Source: Fulvivirga marina
Lineage (GTDB): Bacteria > Bacteroidota > Bacteroidia > Cytophagales > Cyclobacteriaceae
NCBI RefSeq assembly: GCF_016775155.1
Contig: NZ_JAEUGD010000067.1
Location: 233,622-297,621, forward strand
Length of the DNA stretch: 64,000 nt
Reading direction: 5' to 3'
Both the position numbers and the translations under genes were made by a program. The notes under the pieces are model-generated. The model saw only the letters and a program-made list of their open reading frames with translations. It did not search any database and had not been told where the DNA came from. Shown here piece by piece: positions 8,546 to 17,851 of this stretch; position 1 is the first letter of the stretch; each line of letters opens with the position of its first letter.

Positions 8546-9877
8546 TTAGTCGGAACCATATCCGCTCTCTATTAGCGTTTGCTTAACACTATCTATCTGG
8601 CTCTGTGAGTTCCTGTAGTTTTCAGCAGTAATCTTCAAATTTTTGCGATATACTATTATTGTTCCCAAAAGAGCAAGGCAAGATAATAGTAAGGCACCTG
8701 TCGCTACCCATGAATAAAACTTTTCTTGTTGCTCATTTTTCAGGTTGGATTGGTATATAAACTCGTTGTAACCTTTTTTCACCGAATACTGAGCATAAAG
8801 TGTATTGAGCTTCGACTGAAGCTCGGCTAAAACTTTCTTGCTTTCGCGCGCTACTCCTAAATAATATAGTGATTTTTTAAATCCCTCATCAGTCCTCAAA
8901 GCCGGACTGTTTTCATAAACGGCTTGTATATTCTCTAATGCCACATCTAATTCATCATTTATTATATCTTCTTTTGATAGGTCTACTACCTGATCAAAAT
9001 AGCCAAGAGCTTCCTTAAAATCCCCTTTTTGCAACCCCACCTGACCAAGATAGTTTAGTGTAGGTCTGAGATCAGCATTCGCTATACTTTGCTTTAGGGC
9101 TAATGATTTTTCGAACCACGTTTTAGCCTGATCTATTTCCCCTTCTTCAAGGTAGGCCTCCCCAATATTGCCATAAATGAAAGCAGCTCTAATGGAATTT
9201 TTATCCAACAGAAGATCATATGATTTGCAGTAACTTTTACGAGCTTCTTTATATTTAGATTGCTTATAAAATAGTTTCCCATATAAATTATGAAGAATGC
9301 TTAACTTGCCTTGTACATCATTCTTTCGGCATAAAACTATTCCTTTATCGAAATAATTTTTCGCAATCTCATAAGCCGCACTATCTATAAACAAAAGTCC
9401 CATATTTTCATACAGACCCGGCAGCTTATCTTCTCTCTCTAGTTTTGCATATAAACCTTCCGCAACTTTAAAACATTCATACGCCTCTTTTGATAAGTAT
9501 GCAGTACGGTAAATATCTCCAATGTTGTTTAATACCTTCGCTTGAAACAGCGAATCACCAACTTGCTGATATAAATCAAGGGCATTAAAGAAAGCAGTGA
9601 CAGCTTCATCCAGATGCTTATCCATCTTCTTTAAATAGCCATAGCCCATGTGGTACTTCGCAAGGTATTCCTTATTACCTAGTTGCTCCGCTTGAACCTT
9701 TATACTCTCCAATAACTTATATGCAATAGCCGGATCAGCGTAATGTTTTGAATACTCCTGATAAGTTTCTTCAAGATTTCTTAGACCTTCTTTATCTTCA
9801 AAGAGAATTGATTCCGTTTCAGAACAGGAAATTAACAACATAAAGAATATTGCCATTGCGGGTAAAGCAAATTTCAT
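8546..9877 (-). CDS. TPR-repeat lipoprotein with C-terminal transmembrane segment
   Basis: 443 aa. Lipoprotein-type signal with Cys18 (MLLISC). Residues about 60-310 hold tandem tetratricopeptide repeats (AVTAFFNALDLYQQVGDSLF, KVLNNIGDIYRTAYLSKEAY, IYGNIGEAYLEEGEIDQAKT, LNYLGQVGLQKGDFKEALGY). A transmembrane helix follows near residue 395 (VATGALLLSCLALLGTIIVY) and a short basic tail. This is the architecture of Bacteroidetes TPR sensors that usually end in a LuxR or histidine-kinase domain; here the effector domain is absent, with only about 30 residues after the helix. It may be a scaffold or a shortened sensor. Confidence 0.85.
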   Translation of the reverse strand: MKFALPAMAIFFMLLISCSETESILFEDKEGLRNLEETYQEYSKHYADPAIAYKLLESIKVQAEQLGNKEYLAKYHMGYGYLKKMDKHLDEAVTAFFNALDLYQQVGDSLFQAKVLNNIGDIYRTAYLSKEAYECFKVAEGLYAKLEREDKLPGLYENMGLLFIDSAAYEIAKNYFDKGIVLCRKNDVQGKLSILHNLYGKLFYKQSKYKEARKSYCKSYDLLLDKNSIRAAFIYGNIGEAYLEEGEIDQAKTWFEKSLALKQSIANADLRPTLNYLGQVGLQKGDFKEALGYFDQVVDLSKEDIINDELDVALENIQAVYENSPALRTDEGFKKSLYYLGVARESKKVLAELQSKLNTLYAQYSVKKGYNEFIYQSNLKNEQQEKFYSWVATGALLLSCLALLGTIIVYRKNLKITAENYRNSQSQIDSVKQTLIESGYGSD

Positions 9878-10002
9878 AAAGCGGTAGGTTTCAAAATAGT
9901 ATCAGCAAATTTGTTGATATAAATTGATTGACCGAATATGAATTAGCTTTGTTACCTTACATGGATAAACAAAATCATACAACTTCACATTTCTTTAATC
10001 AC

Positions 10003-10167
10003 TTAATTCCCTTCTTCAACTGGTGGTTCGACATGTCCATCGTCACCTTCAGTGGCAACTTCAATAGTGTTTTTTACGCTGGGTATAACCTCTTCTTCGT
10101 TACATGACATGGTTAAAGCTCCAAATGTTGCAATTATAGCTACCGCAATTATTCCTTTTTTACTCAT
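10003..10167 (-). CDS. Tiny lipoprotein (54 aa)
   Basis: Found by reading the minus strand; short genes like this are easily missed. 54 codons from ATG at 10167 to TAA at 10003. The N-terminus is a clear lipoprotein signal (MSKKGIIAVAIIATFGALTM then SC, Cys22), followed by an acidic tail ending HVEPPVEEGN. A TAGGTTTG element (TAnnTTTG, 10201-10194 on the minus strand) lies 27 bases upstream of the start, which supports expression in this direction. Function unknown. Confidence 0.65.
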   Translation of the reverse strand: MSKKGIIAVAIIATFGALTMSCNEEEVIPSVKNTIEVATEGDDGHVEPPVEEGN

Positions 10168-10544
10168 AGTTTGTATGTTTTACTTAATAAGTGCAAACCT
10201 AGACCTTTCCAAGTAAAATATTTCAGTGAGTTTTAAGGCATAATTACACTAGTAACTAAGCACTTACAACTTACAACTTATGGCAAGAATGAAAAAAGTG
10301 CAATTAGCATAACTTTCTTGCTTTGTCTTAATCTCAGGGCTAAAAAAAGAGATATTACGAAACAGCGGGCCTGTACTTAAATGACTAGTAAACACAATAT
10401 GTTGTATCATTTTTTACAACAAGGTAAAAACATTACATGGTGTAGTCACATTACAATGAAAATTTTATATGTATAAATATGAAATTTTCATCTAACAATC
10501 TCGTTTCAAACTGTCATCAATTTAAAAATAATAATTTAGGTAAA
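10168..10544. other. Intergenic region, AT-rich, with a short tandem repeat
   Basis: No gene seen. It contains the minus-strand promoter element of the tiny lipoprotein, and a 7-bp tandem repeat (ACTTACA-like, near 10262-10280). The last part leads into the hairpin in front of the MerR-like gene. Confidence 0.5.
10194..10201 (-). promoter_or_regulatory. Bacteroidetes -7 element upstream of the tiny lipoprotein
   Basis: TAGGTTTG on the minus strand matches TAnnTTTG. No convincing -33 TTG at the usual distance, so the match is partial. Confidence 0.4.
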
Positions 10545-10571
10545 TTAAAAATACATTTTTTGTATTTTTAA
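10545..10571 (+). promoter_or_regulatory. Perfect inverted repeat at the start of the MerR-like gene
   Basis: TTAAAAATACA (10545-10555) and TGTATTTTTAA (10561-10571) form an 11-bp perfect palindrome with a five-base T loop, ending two bases before the ATG at 10574. It covers the place where a ribosome would bind. As DNA it could be the operator for autoregulation; as RNA it would hide the start codon region. Confidence 0.55.
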
Positions 10572-10573
10572 TC

Positions 10574-11461
10574 ATGCTAAAATCACTCGAAGATGTTTTT
10601 TCAATAGAAGGGACGGTAAAAGCTATTCAGTTTAACCGTATATTCAATGGAGAGCCTTTGCTTTCTGTAACCGACACGGGGGTACATAACCGTACTATTG
10701 ACACCTGGGATTCAAAGAAGCTGATTATAACACCCCGGAAAAATAAAGGTGTTCATCGTAAATTTAATTTCCTTGAATTTGTCTGGATCAGAGTTTTGGC
10801 TGACCTGCAAAACATTGGGGTAAAAAACAAGGTACTCAAGCGAACAAAAAGGGAGCTCTTCTTCCATGTAGATTTTAAAATCATGAATCGCCTCGTCCGG
10901 ATGGATAAGGAGTTGGTAGATGGCTGGCCAGATAGCTCTGATAAGGAGGAACTATTGGAGATAGTTAAGAGTGGAGTGAAAAGGAAGCGTGCCAGCAAGC
11001 AGTTTAACCTTTTTCAGCTTTTAGTGAGCAAGGCTATTTTTAGCAAGGAGCCTGTTAACCTTCTCATATTTAGTGATGGCGGCTGGCTTCCACTGTTTGA
11101 TGATATTGGAGTTTTCTCTACGGAGCTTAAAGAGAAGATACTTTACGAAAGTCATATTTGCATCTCCCTTACAAGGATTATCAGGGAGTTTTTCGCCCAT
11201 CCAAAAGCCGGGCTTATTATTAATGAGCTCAATTTATTCACCCCAGTGGAGTTAAAAGTTTTGCAAATCATCAGTTCCGGTGAGTATAATACCATTGAGG
11301 TTACTCTACTTGATGATAACAAGAGGCTATTGGAAAAATCAGCATATTCGGGATTGAAGCTAGTTGATTACCTGGTAGAAGGTAATTACAAAAATATCCG
11401 GCTTAATGCCCCTGGTGGTATGATGGTGATTGTGGAGAATACTAAAATATCCGTCAGTTAA
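10574..11461 (+). CDS. MerR-like HTH transcriptional regulator with unknown C-terminal domain
   Basis: 295 aa. Residues about 20-85 have the MerR pattern: a short first helix, then RTIDTWDSKKLIITPRKNKG with VHRKFNFLEFVWIRVLADLQ and NIGV, comparable to the usual R-x-W-E-x-x-G-L-I/L-x-P-x-R/xxxYRxY arrangement. The remaining 200 residues show no known ligand-binding fold. The gene stands alone; the hairpin abutting the start suggests self-control. Codon use and AT content are similar to neighbours. The regulator class is fairly sure, the target is not known. Confidence 0.7.
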   Translation: MLKSLEDVFSIEGTVKAIQFNRIFNGEPLLSVTDTGVHNRTIDTWDSKKLIITPRKNKGVHRKFNFLEFVWIRVLADLQNIGVKNKVLKRTKRELFFHVDFKIMNRLVRMDKELVDGWPDSSDKEELLEIVKSGVKRKRASKQFNLFQLLVSKAIFSKEPVNLLIFSDGGWLPLFDDIGVFSTELKEKILYESHICISLTRIIREFFAHPKAGLIINELNLFTPVELKVLQIISSGEYNTIEVTLLDDNKRLLEKSAYSGLKLVDYLVEGNYKNIRLNAPGGMMVIVENTKISVS

Positions 11462-11576
11462 AGGGATTGAGATATTTTTATTATCCAGTATATCTGTATC
11501 TAATTCAAGTCGGAAGGAGGTTTTTCCTATAAAAAATTAATTAAATTCAGAGGCACAGCGTCATATCTGGGCGTTG

Positions 11577-12054
11577 TTATTGCTTTTGTTTTAATTGGTA
11601 ATAGATAAAGATTACTATTGGCCCATAAATCATTAGATGATATTTGAATTTGGTATGTAAATATTTTTTTCCCTTGATCCACATTACGCTTATTCTAGAT
11701 AATTCAAAATACACACGCTTTGTTGTCTTGAAGAACTGGAAATCGATGGGATGATGATTTTCATATTTTTTCAGAATAGTGTCATAGCGACAAGAGATGT
11801 CTTCAATTCTACTTTGAGGACCGGGAACATTTTCAAAGGTTTTAACCATCCGTAATTCATTATACAATTCTCCAACTTCTAAACTGCATTGGTGAAATTT
11901 CTCACTTCTTATAGAATAGTTCTTTGCACTCTCAAACTGGCTATAGATCAAAATTAAGATAGATAAAGCGGTTGACACAAAGCATAATTCATTTAGCTTT
12001 TATCCTTTTTGCTCTTCTAACTTTTTTGAAGTATAGCTTGAGATATTTAAACAT
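11577..12054 (-). pseudogene. SLATT-domain (2TM effector-type) gene with damaged 5' end
   Basis: The open part (11577-11978, GTG start, 133 aa) matches the second half of a SLATT domain: transmembrane segment STALSILILIYSQFESAKNY then SIRSEKFHQCSLEVGELYNE, YDTILKKYENHHPIDF and a second hydrophobic stretch at the C-terminus. SLATT proteins are predicted pore-forming effectors of nucleotide-dependent defence systems. The N-terminal half is missing: a good start (ATG at 12054, MFKYLKLYFKKVRRAKRIKA) reads in another frame and stops at a TGA near 11989, and the first transmembrane helix is absent. The frames differ by one, so this looks like a deletion plus frameshift. No partner (SMODS cyclase, reverse transcriptase, SLOG) lies nearby. 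The family call is from motif recall and needs a profile search. Confidence 0.6.
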
Positions 12055-12070
12055 GTTGAATTTAATTGCA

Positions 12071-12185
12071 GCTAACAGCCAGCTATCATCCGTAAGCTGG
12101 ACATTTCAAATATCTATAAAAGTATCTCATCCCACCAGCCTTTGCAAATAGCTCCGTTAGCTTACGGATGATAGTGTTTGTTAGC
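12071..12185. repeat. Pair of long inverted arms around a 60-base core (MITE-like or terminator)
   Basis: Arms 12071-12098 and 12159-12185 are inverted repeats; a 16-bp core (12083-12098 against 12159-12174, CTATCATCCGTAAGCT) is perfect and the outer GCTAACA ends also match. The spacing and length (115 bp in all) fit a miniature inverted-repeat element. It lies between the unknown 1187-aa gene and the SLATT remnant, and could also act as a transcription barrier after the former. No clear target-site duplication is visible. Confidence 0.6.
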
Positions 12186-12224
12186 GTATTTTATATTATT
12201 AAAACAAGTGGTTTAATCTAAAAA

Positions 12225-15200
12225 TTATGCTTCCAGCCCACCTGAGACAATTTGAGCAACCGCACTTCCTGCCATAAGTACGCAACGGAATGCTATGATT
12301 TTCTCTGCTTGACTTTCAACATTTACCTCAACTAACTCGGCTATTTCATTGACTCCATAGGCTATTTCGGCAGCACTCGCCCAAATCTCAGCTGTATCTT
12401 CACCTCCATCTGCTATAGCTGCTATAGCTGCTACAGCTTCTCCAACACCGATAATCGCTGAAAATATTCCTCTCATATAAGGAAGCTGATCGGCACCAGC
12501 TCTGGTTGTAGTATAGTTACAAATAGCGGCATTGAGAATACCAAGTCCTGTATTTGCTCCACCTATTATCATATCTGATGCCGACTCATGGTCACAAATG
12601 AGCTCCAGAATTCCTTCAATCGCCCAAACAATTGAATCTGTACGATAAGCTGCACTGAGATTATCAATGGCCTCTCCTATCGTTATTTCTACCTCTCCTT
12701 TTTTTGCCAATTTATATTCTTTTTCTGCCGCATTGAGCAGCACTGTGGTGATCAGTCTCCCGATGTACGCACCGCCAAGTATCATGCGAAATGTTCCGGC
12801 ATAGCCGTCACCTTCTTGGTCACCACCCTGCTCGCTAAGAGCTTTACCTGCTATGCTCTTAGGTACTTCTATCAATTCTTCATCTGACTTGGGGGGAGAT
12901 GGGAATTTATTTGCTGACTGATTTAAAGTTGCAATTCCGCTAGAGATTTGGCCGTCTGTAAGAAAATCGGCCGCCTGACCATTTCCATTAGTCGCAATGT
13001 CATACATCAATGCTGTTGGGACAGCTTGAAGAAGGCAAATCAAGTTTAAGATGGTCAAATCTTCGCCATCAGAGATGAATTCAAAAAGAGCCGTCAATAG
13101 GGGTATTTCCAGTTTTGTATTGATATCGTTTGAAAAGTCACTAATAAGTCCATTGACTTCCGGACCTGCAGCCTCCACAACTTCTCCGGTATCTACCACG
13201 ATTGTGCCTAAATCTCCCAACAAATTCCCCACGACTTCTCGTAGGGAGTCATTTCCATCGATGAGGTTCACCAGGTCTTCAGAAAAATCGGCAGCAAGAT
13301 TTAGTAAGCCTCCACCTAAGTTATCTACCGCTGTAGAAAATGACTCAGAGTCATGGTTTCCATTTTGGTCTCTGGGAGATGAGCTCGAATGCCGGGCTTT
13401 AGCAGCTAAAGAAGCTTTATTGTTATTTGATTGTGATCCTGAATTTGACCCTGAAAAATGGGACTGACCCCAATGAACTCTTGGGTCAGTACTATCCAGA
13501 CCTGGAGATTGACCTGTATTTGTCTGAGAGTTATTAGCGTTATTTGCCATTGTTGTTGGAGAATTATCTGGAATTTGCCCCGTCAACTTGTCAGCATCAT
13601 TTTTAATCATATCCCCATAGTAGACTATCCACTCTCCGAGCATAACCAATGCTTGCTTTGATACTTCTCCTGCAGAATCTAACAGGCTCTTATAGAAGCT
13701 AACCAGTTGTTTTTGAATCGTAAGAATATTATCCCAGTCAAATAAAAACGCCAACCAGTGGTATAGATCTTCAAAAACTGTTAATACAGCATTGAATAAG
13801 GCACAGGCGCAATTAGCAACATCTTCAGCTACTGCAATTATGGCGTGAAAAACGCTTTCGCCAATTTTAACTGCTAAATGCCAGACATCATCTGCTGCTT
13901 GTACAATCCAGGCAACTGCATCTTCAAAACCATGACCAACAGCTTGAACCAGGTCACCTATTTCTGCCAAAATCCAATCCGAGGGTATTTCTTCAATTGC
14001 TTGATGAGATTGACCAGTCTTCGAAGCACCAGAAACGACACTGTTGGCATTTTGAATGCCTGAGGCGATGCTATCTGCTGTTGTATCAGAAACATTACTG
14101 TTTAGCAAGCTTTGTGTTTGTCCCTGACCGTTGGTAATCTTAACGTTTTGCAGATCTGAGCCGGTCTTATAGGAAGTCATCTTGTCTCGAACCCCTTGAG
14201 TCGGATCTACTACTTTGGGACTCTGATCCGTTATTGAATCATCAACAACAGAAAAACTATAGCTAGGGGCCCCAAGGCTATGTACGTTTTGCATAATGGT
14301 AATAGCACCTGAAGCATCAGTATCTACTATAAGAGGGTTGTCCTTTGAGACGGTGCTGTATCTGCCATTTACCTGAAGAGTTACTGTATTACTTGGGGTT
14401 ATTTGAACTGTAGCGTTGGTTCCTTTTTGGTAGCCATTTGCGTCTGGCTGAGTAACCTGCAAGCGTGTTGTGTATGTTTTCAGTGAAACATAGGCATTGG
14501 TAGATGGAAGGTGAATTTTCGTTTGGTTCCAGCTTCCATTCCCACTAGCATCAGTGGCTAAATGAACCAAGCTCTCTTCTTCTGTTATGGGGTCTGAAAT
14601 AACGGCAAATAGGGACTTCAATTGTCGGTTTTCGCTTAAATATGGCGAAATATTCTTCACATTGCTCAGTAAGGGCAAGGGAGTAGACCAGTTGGACAAA
14701 CTTCCATCTTGTGCTATAGAAGCACTCAAATGAAAGGCCTGACCTGATTGATTCACTCCCCAAATTGAAAGTAAGCTCCCATCAGAAACGGCATGCAGGT
14801 GGGTTACATCGCTTAGGTATGTTTGACCAGATGGATTAGAGGCCACTATAGTGCCCAAAAAATAATTTTTGTCGTTTTGTGATGTGTTATGTGCAGGGAA
14901 TAATACCAAGTTGCCTCCGTCTGCTACTAAAAGGGTAGTGAAAGAATTTCCAGAATCTTCCTGCAAAGCAACAGCTGCTATGGCAGTTGCTTCATTACTG
15001 ACTTGATAAAAACGTGCTGGAAACTGTGAAGAACGAGGTTTAAAAGTAAGGCTGACTTGGGGGCTGCCACCAATGGTCTGAGAATAGAGCTTGTATATTC
15101 CTGGCATAACAGTGCCCTGTGGCTGTCCCACATCACTACCTAGCAACGTATCGTAATCCTGCTCAGGAATCAAATAAGTCCAAATTTGTGAAGGTGCAGG

Positions 15201-15788
15201 GAATTCCAAACTCACTTCAAAAGGTAGCTCCAACTTATTGCCCGGATCGACTACCGTAATCGCTGCAAAAGGTTCAGACCCACTCACAATGGCAAGATAC
15301 ACCTCTGCAATACTTAGTGTGGAAGCTACCAATTGTGGCTTTTGACTATCGTAAAAGTCAAATGCACGCTCTGTCCAAACAATTGTTGAAGGATCACTTA
15401 TCCAACTGGCTTTTGCATCGCTGCTCAGCGTTGTGATAAAAACCTGATCATAGCTGGAATCTCCCGAAGTTTGGGTGACAGCAATGGCAATTGTGATGTC
15501 TCCAGGCATGCCTGAATTAGTAGCCTGTGTGGCGTCAAAAAGCTTTGCAGTGACGGTAGCGTTCTCAGCAGCGGGAATGCCAGTGCCTATTTCCAGTGTT
15601 TCCCATCCGGTTTCATGGTCATCCTGACCTATGGTAGCTCTAAAAATACCACTGTCGTCAATTGAAAACATGATGGCTTGATGATCTGTAGTCTTTGCTA
15701 TGGCGAGTGCAGACTGGGCCGCTAGCGGCTGAGCCGCTAGGTGGTTCTCCATGAATTGTGCGGTTGCATTAATGCTATATGCGCTCAT
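12225..15788 (-). CDS. Very large protein of unknown function: propeller-like N-terminus, helical C-terminus
   Basis: 1187 aa using ATG at 15788 (MSAYSINATAQFMENH); an in-frame start upstream at 15863 would overlap the previous gene and is less likely. No signal peptide. Residues about 1-430 consist of repeated beta motifs that look like a propeller (DDSGIFRATIGQDDHETGWE; later SDGSLLSIWGVNQSGQAFHL). About 455-540 is an Ig-like beta region. About 600-745 is a run of amphipathic and hydrophobic helices (ILAEIGDLVQAVGHGFEDAV; DLYHWLAFLFDWDNILTIQK). A Gly/Ser/Asn-rich linker near 770-830 leads into more hydrophobic helices to the end. The helical motifs recall, from memory, large unknown proteins of fungi. 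A secreted or injected membrane-active protein is possible. It follows the 566-aa gene, probably in one operon. Confidence 0.85.
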   Translation of the reverse strand: MSAYSINATAQFMENHLAAQPLAAQSALAIAKTTDHQAIMFSIDDSGIFRATIGQDDHETGWETLEIGTGIPAAENATVTAKLFDATQATNSGMPGDITIAIAVTQTSGDSSYDQVFITTLSSDAKASWISDPSTIVWTERAFDFYDSQKPQLVASTLSIAEVYLAIVSGSEPFAAITVVDPGNKLELPFEVSLEFPAPSQIWTYLIPEQDYDTLLGSDVGQPQGTVMPGIYKLYSQTIGGSPQVSLTFKPRSSQFPARFYQVSNEATAIAAVALQEDSGNSFTTLLVADGGNLVLFPAHNTSQNDKNYFLGTIVASNPSGQTYLSDVTHLHAVSDGSLLSIWGVNQSGQAFHLSASIAQDGSLSNWSTPLPLLSNVKNISPYLSENRQLKSLFAVISDPITEEESLVHLATDASGNGSWNQTKIHLPSTNAYVSLKTYTTRLQVTQPDANGYQKGTNATVQITPSNTVTLQVNGRYSTVSKDNPLIVDTDASGAITIMQNVHSLGAPSYSFSVVDDSITDQSPKVVDPTQGVRDKMTSYKTGSDLQNVKITNGQGQTQSLLNSNVSDTTADSIASGIQNANSVVSGASKTGQSHQAIEEIPSDWILAEIGDLVQAVGHGFEDAVAWIVQAADDVWHLAVKIGESVFHAIIAVAEDVANCACALFNAVLTVFEDLYHWLAFLFDWDNILTIQKQLVSFYKSLLDSAGEVSKQALVMLGEWIVYYGDMIKNDADKLTGQIPDNSPTTMANNANNSQTNTGQSPGLDSTDPRVHWGQSHFSGSNSGSQSNNNKASLAAKARHSSSSPRDQNGNHDSESFSTAVDNLGGGLLNLAADFSEDLVNLIDGNDSLREVVGNLLGDLGTIVVDTGEVVEAAGPEVNGLISDFSNDINTKLEIPLLTALFEFISDGEDLTILNLICLLQAVPTALMYDIATNGNGQAADFLTDGQISSGIATLNQSANKFPSPPKSDEELIEVPKSIAGKALSEQGGDQEGDGYAGTFRMILGGAYIGRLITTVLLNAAEKEYKLAKKGEVEITIGEAIDNLSAAYRTDSIVWAIEGILELICDHESASDMIIGGANTGLGILNAAICNYTTTRAGADQLPYMRGIFSAIIGVGEAVAAIAAIADGGEDTAEIWASAAEIAYGVNEIAELVEVNVESQAEKIIAFRCVLMAGSAVAQIVSGGLEA

Positions 15789-15828
15789 TTTTCTTTTTGT
15801 TAAGTCGTTTTTAAAGAAAGCGTGGGAA

Positions 15829-17529
15829 TTAATTTCCTTGATCTCGGTACATAATAGAAACAACTAGGTTTGCACCAGGATTGATGAATAGGCTTGAGTA
15901 ACTAAAAACGTTGTTCCCTGGGAGGACAAAGTTGTTTATGCTGCTAAGGTTTGATGAAATATCCGTTTTGAGTGTTGACGAAACATCTTTGGATATATCG
16001 GTTCTTATGCCATCAAAATCATCTTCGAAAGTTACCCCGGCCAATGCAGCTAAGAACTCCACCAAGCCACTCGGTCCATCTGTTGTCGGAGATTCATCAA
16101 AATCAGAGTCAGCTACTTCCAAATCGATCGTTCCTTGATTACTATCAAGTTTTAAGTTGAAGGAAGCACTCCAGGGAAATGTGGTCGGTGATAGCTTAGC
16201 AGTGCCGTTTCCTAATAAAGCAGTGTTATAAAATGCTCCGCAAGAAATAATCATAGTGCCATTTAGTACTAATTGACAAATCGTCTCAGCATTGCTAGCA
16301 ACTGTCACTTTAACTGCAAATGAATTATTGACACTTGCATTTCCGCTCCAGGACCATGCTGACAGAGTTCCTCCCCCTTTTCCATCATTCTCTGTATCCT
16401 TAGTGTAGCTGAAGGAGGCAATTTGGTTATTATTATCAGAGTTCGCGGTCACTGTAGACATTGCAGGGATGGAATTATCGCTGGTCTTATTAAAATCCGG
16501 GTACTCACCTGCTCCTCCCGGCCCAACTATATCGTAATAAAAACTTAAATCCGCCAAAGCATCTGTGCCTGCAAAAACTTCTCCTATTGTTGTTCCTAAA
16601 GGCTCTTGCCGCACAAGAAAGAGTCCTGTAGCATTAGCATCGGTAAATGCATAGTTGTCAAAGCAATTGACTAGCGTTAGAGCATCTCCTGGAAGAGTCC
16701 TGTTTTCAGTCATCATAGCAATGGCTAATGCACTTAGTTCTTTTTGTTGTGTATTTGCCAATACTGCGATTCCTGCCGCAGTTGGGGTAATTGCCGGAGG
16801 GGATGAAGCTGGCTTGGAAGTGGTTTGAGTTATTAAGCTTGCCAAGGGCACATTTCCTTTTTCTTCTTGACTCTTTAAGTAGTCTCCGAGACAGGTCATT
16901 AAGAATTGCCAGGAGGTTTGATCGATTCCTGTAGGAATATCGGGGTTTAATTGTGCATATGGCGTCAAGGTTGACATATCGGCTACTATTTGTTGTACGG
17001 AGAAAATGTCGCCATAGTCTTTGTTGAGAATATTTAGCTTTTCCTGTACATTCGCTGGGATCTTACTGTTTTCTAAATTTTGTAAAGTGAGAGAAACGGT
17101 CATAGGGATTTTCCAAATTTCATCTACAGTTGTACTGTCCGAAGTAGGGTCTTTTTGGGTATAATTCGCATTAATAAGTTTATCGTTTAAAATTGCTCCC
17201 GCAGCAAAAGTGAGTGTTAAGATGACTGTATTATTCCCCTTGGCTGAATCAGTGGATAGATCGATCATCTCAACGCGTAAGTCACCTGAAACAACATCAT
17301 AAACTGGCATCCATGTGCCCTGAAAAGTAAGCTGTGCTTTTGATGGATCGTTGGTAGGCTCCCAGTTCCCCCCATTGTTGATATAGTACAATGAAATTTC
17401 GGGGGCATCTGCTACTAGCACTTCTGCCAAAGCCGCATTCAACTGTTGTTGTGGAATGATGCAGGCCATGTCTAAATTGGACAAAACCATTTGTGAAAAA
17501 TCGATGTAATCTGAATTATTGGTTTTCAT
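15829..17529 (-). CDS. Beta-rich protein of unknown function, partner of the 1187-aa gene
   Basis: 566 aa, no signal peptide. The sequence is largely beta-type and Ser/Thr/Asn-rich, with a Pro/Ala linker near residue 240 (SKPASSPPAITPTAAGIAVL). The C-terminus ends FVLPGNNVFSYSSLFINPGA before NLVVSIMYRDQ. Alternating beta strands with a central helix recall lipid-binding TULIP-type proteins (such as the P47/OrfX group), but this is a weak impression and no catalytic motif is seen. The stop lies 40 bases before the start of the 1187-aa gene, so they are probably translated together. The upstream DNA (17530-17820) is AT-rich and could hold the promoter. Confidence 0.8.
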   Translation of the reverse strand: MKTNNSDYIDFSQMVLSNLDMACIIPQQQLNAALAEVLVADAPEISLYYINNGGNWEPTNDPSKAQLTFQGTWMPVYDVVSGDLRVEMIDLSTDSAKGNNTVILTLTFAAGAILNDKLINANYTQKDPTSDSTTVDEIWKIPMTVSLTLQNLENSKIPANVQEKLNILNKDYGDIFSVQQIVADMSTLTPYAQLNPDIPTGIDQTSWQFLMTCLGDYLKSQEEKGNVPLASLITQTTSKPASSPPAITPTAAGIAVLANTQQKELSALAIAMMTENRTLPGDALTLVNCFDNYAFTDANATGLFLVRQEPLGTTIGEVFAGTDALADLSFYYDIVGPGGAGEYPDFNKTSDNSIPAMSTVTANSDNNNQIASFSYTKDTENDGKGGGTLSAWSWSGNASVNNSFAVKVTVASNAETICQLVLNGTMIISCGAFYNTALLGNGTAKLSPTTFPWSASFNLKLDSNQGTIDLEVADSDFDESPTTDGPSGLVEFLAALAGVTFEDDFDGIRTDISKDVSSTLKTDISSNLSSINNFVLPGNNVFSYSSLFINPGANLVVSIMYRDQGN

Positions 17530-17851
17530 GGCAAAAATCTTATTCTCAATTAAATGATGCTGATAAATTTATATTCCTTACTTTATAGTTAACACAATTG
17601 ACACTAACATCTTGATGACAGTATGCTTGTTATTTAATATATAACTATGTATCCGTAATTCATTTGAATGACAGACTTACCCAAACACAATCGCTTACAA
17701 ACGATTAAAATCGGATATAACAAACACTTTAACATACTCTATGCTCAACAACTACCTTCAAAACTTTCCCAAATACACATGCAACTTTCCAGAAGTCGTT
17801 TTTACGTTGGTGAGCGAAATTTAAAGCTAGCCAATGAGTAATGACTTTGTC
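17530..17851. other. AT-rich intergenic region upstream of the unknown gene pair
   Basis: No gene seen. Likely contains the minus-strand promoter for the 566/1187-aa operon, but no clean TAnnTTTG element was found. Confidence 0.4.

Noticed and set aside
9961-10107. 48-codon plus-strand frame with TAGCTTTG upstream
   Set aside because: It overlaps the 54-aa minus-strand lipoprotein, which has a much better signal sequence and promoter.
13051-13467. 138-aa plus-strand frame within the 1187-aa gene
   Set aside because: Shadow frame on the opposite strand of a long, consistent coding region.
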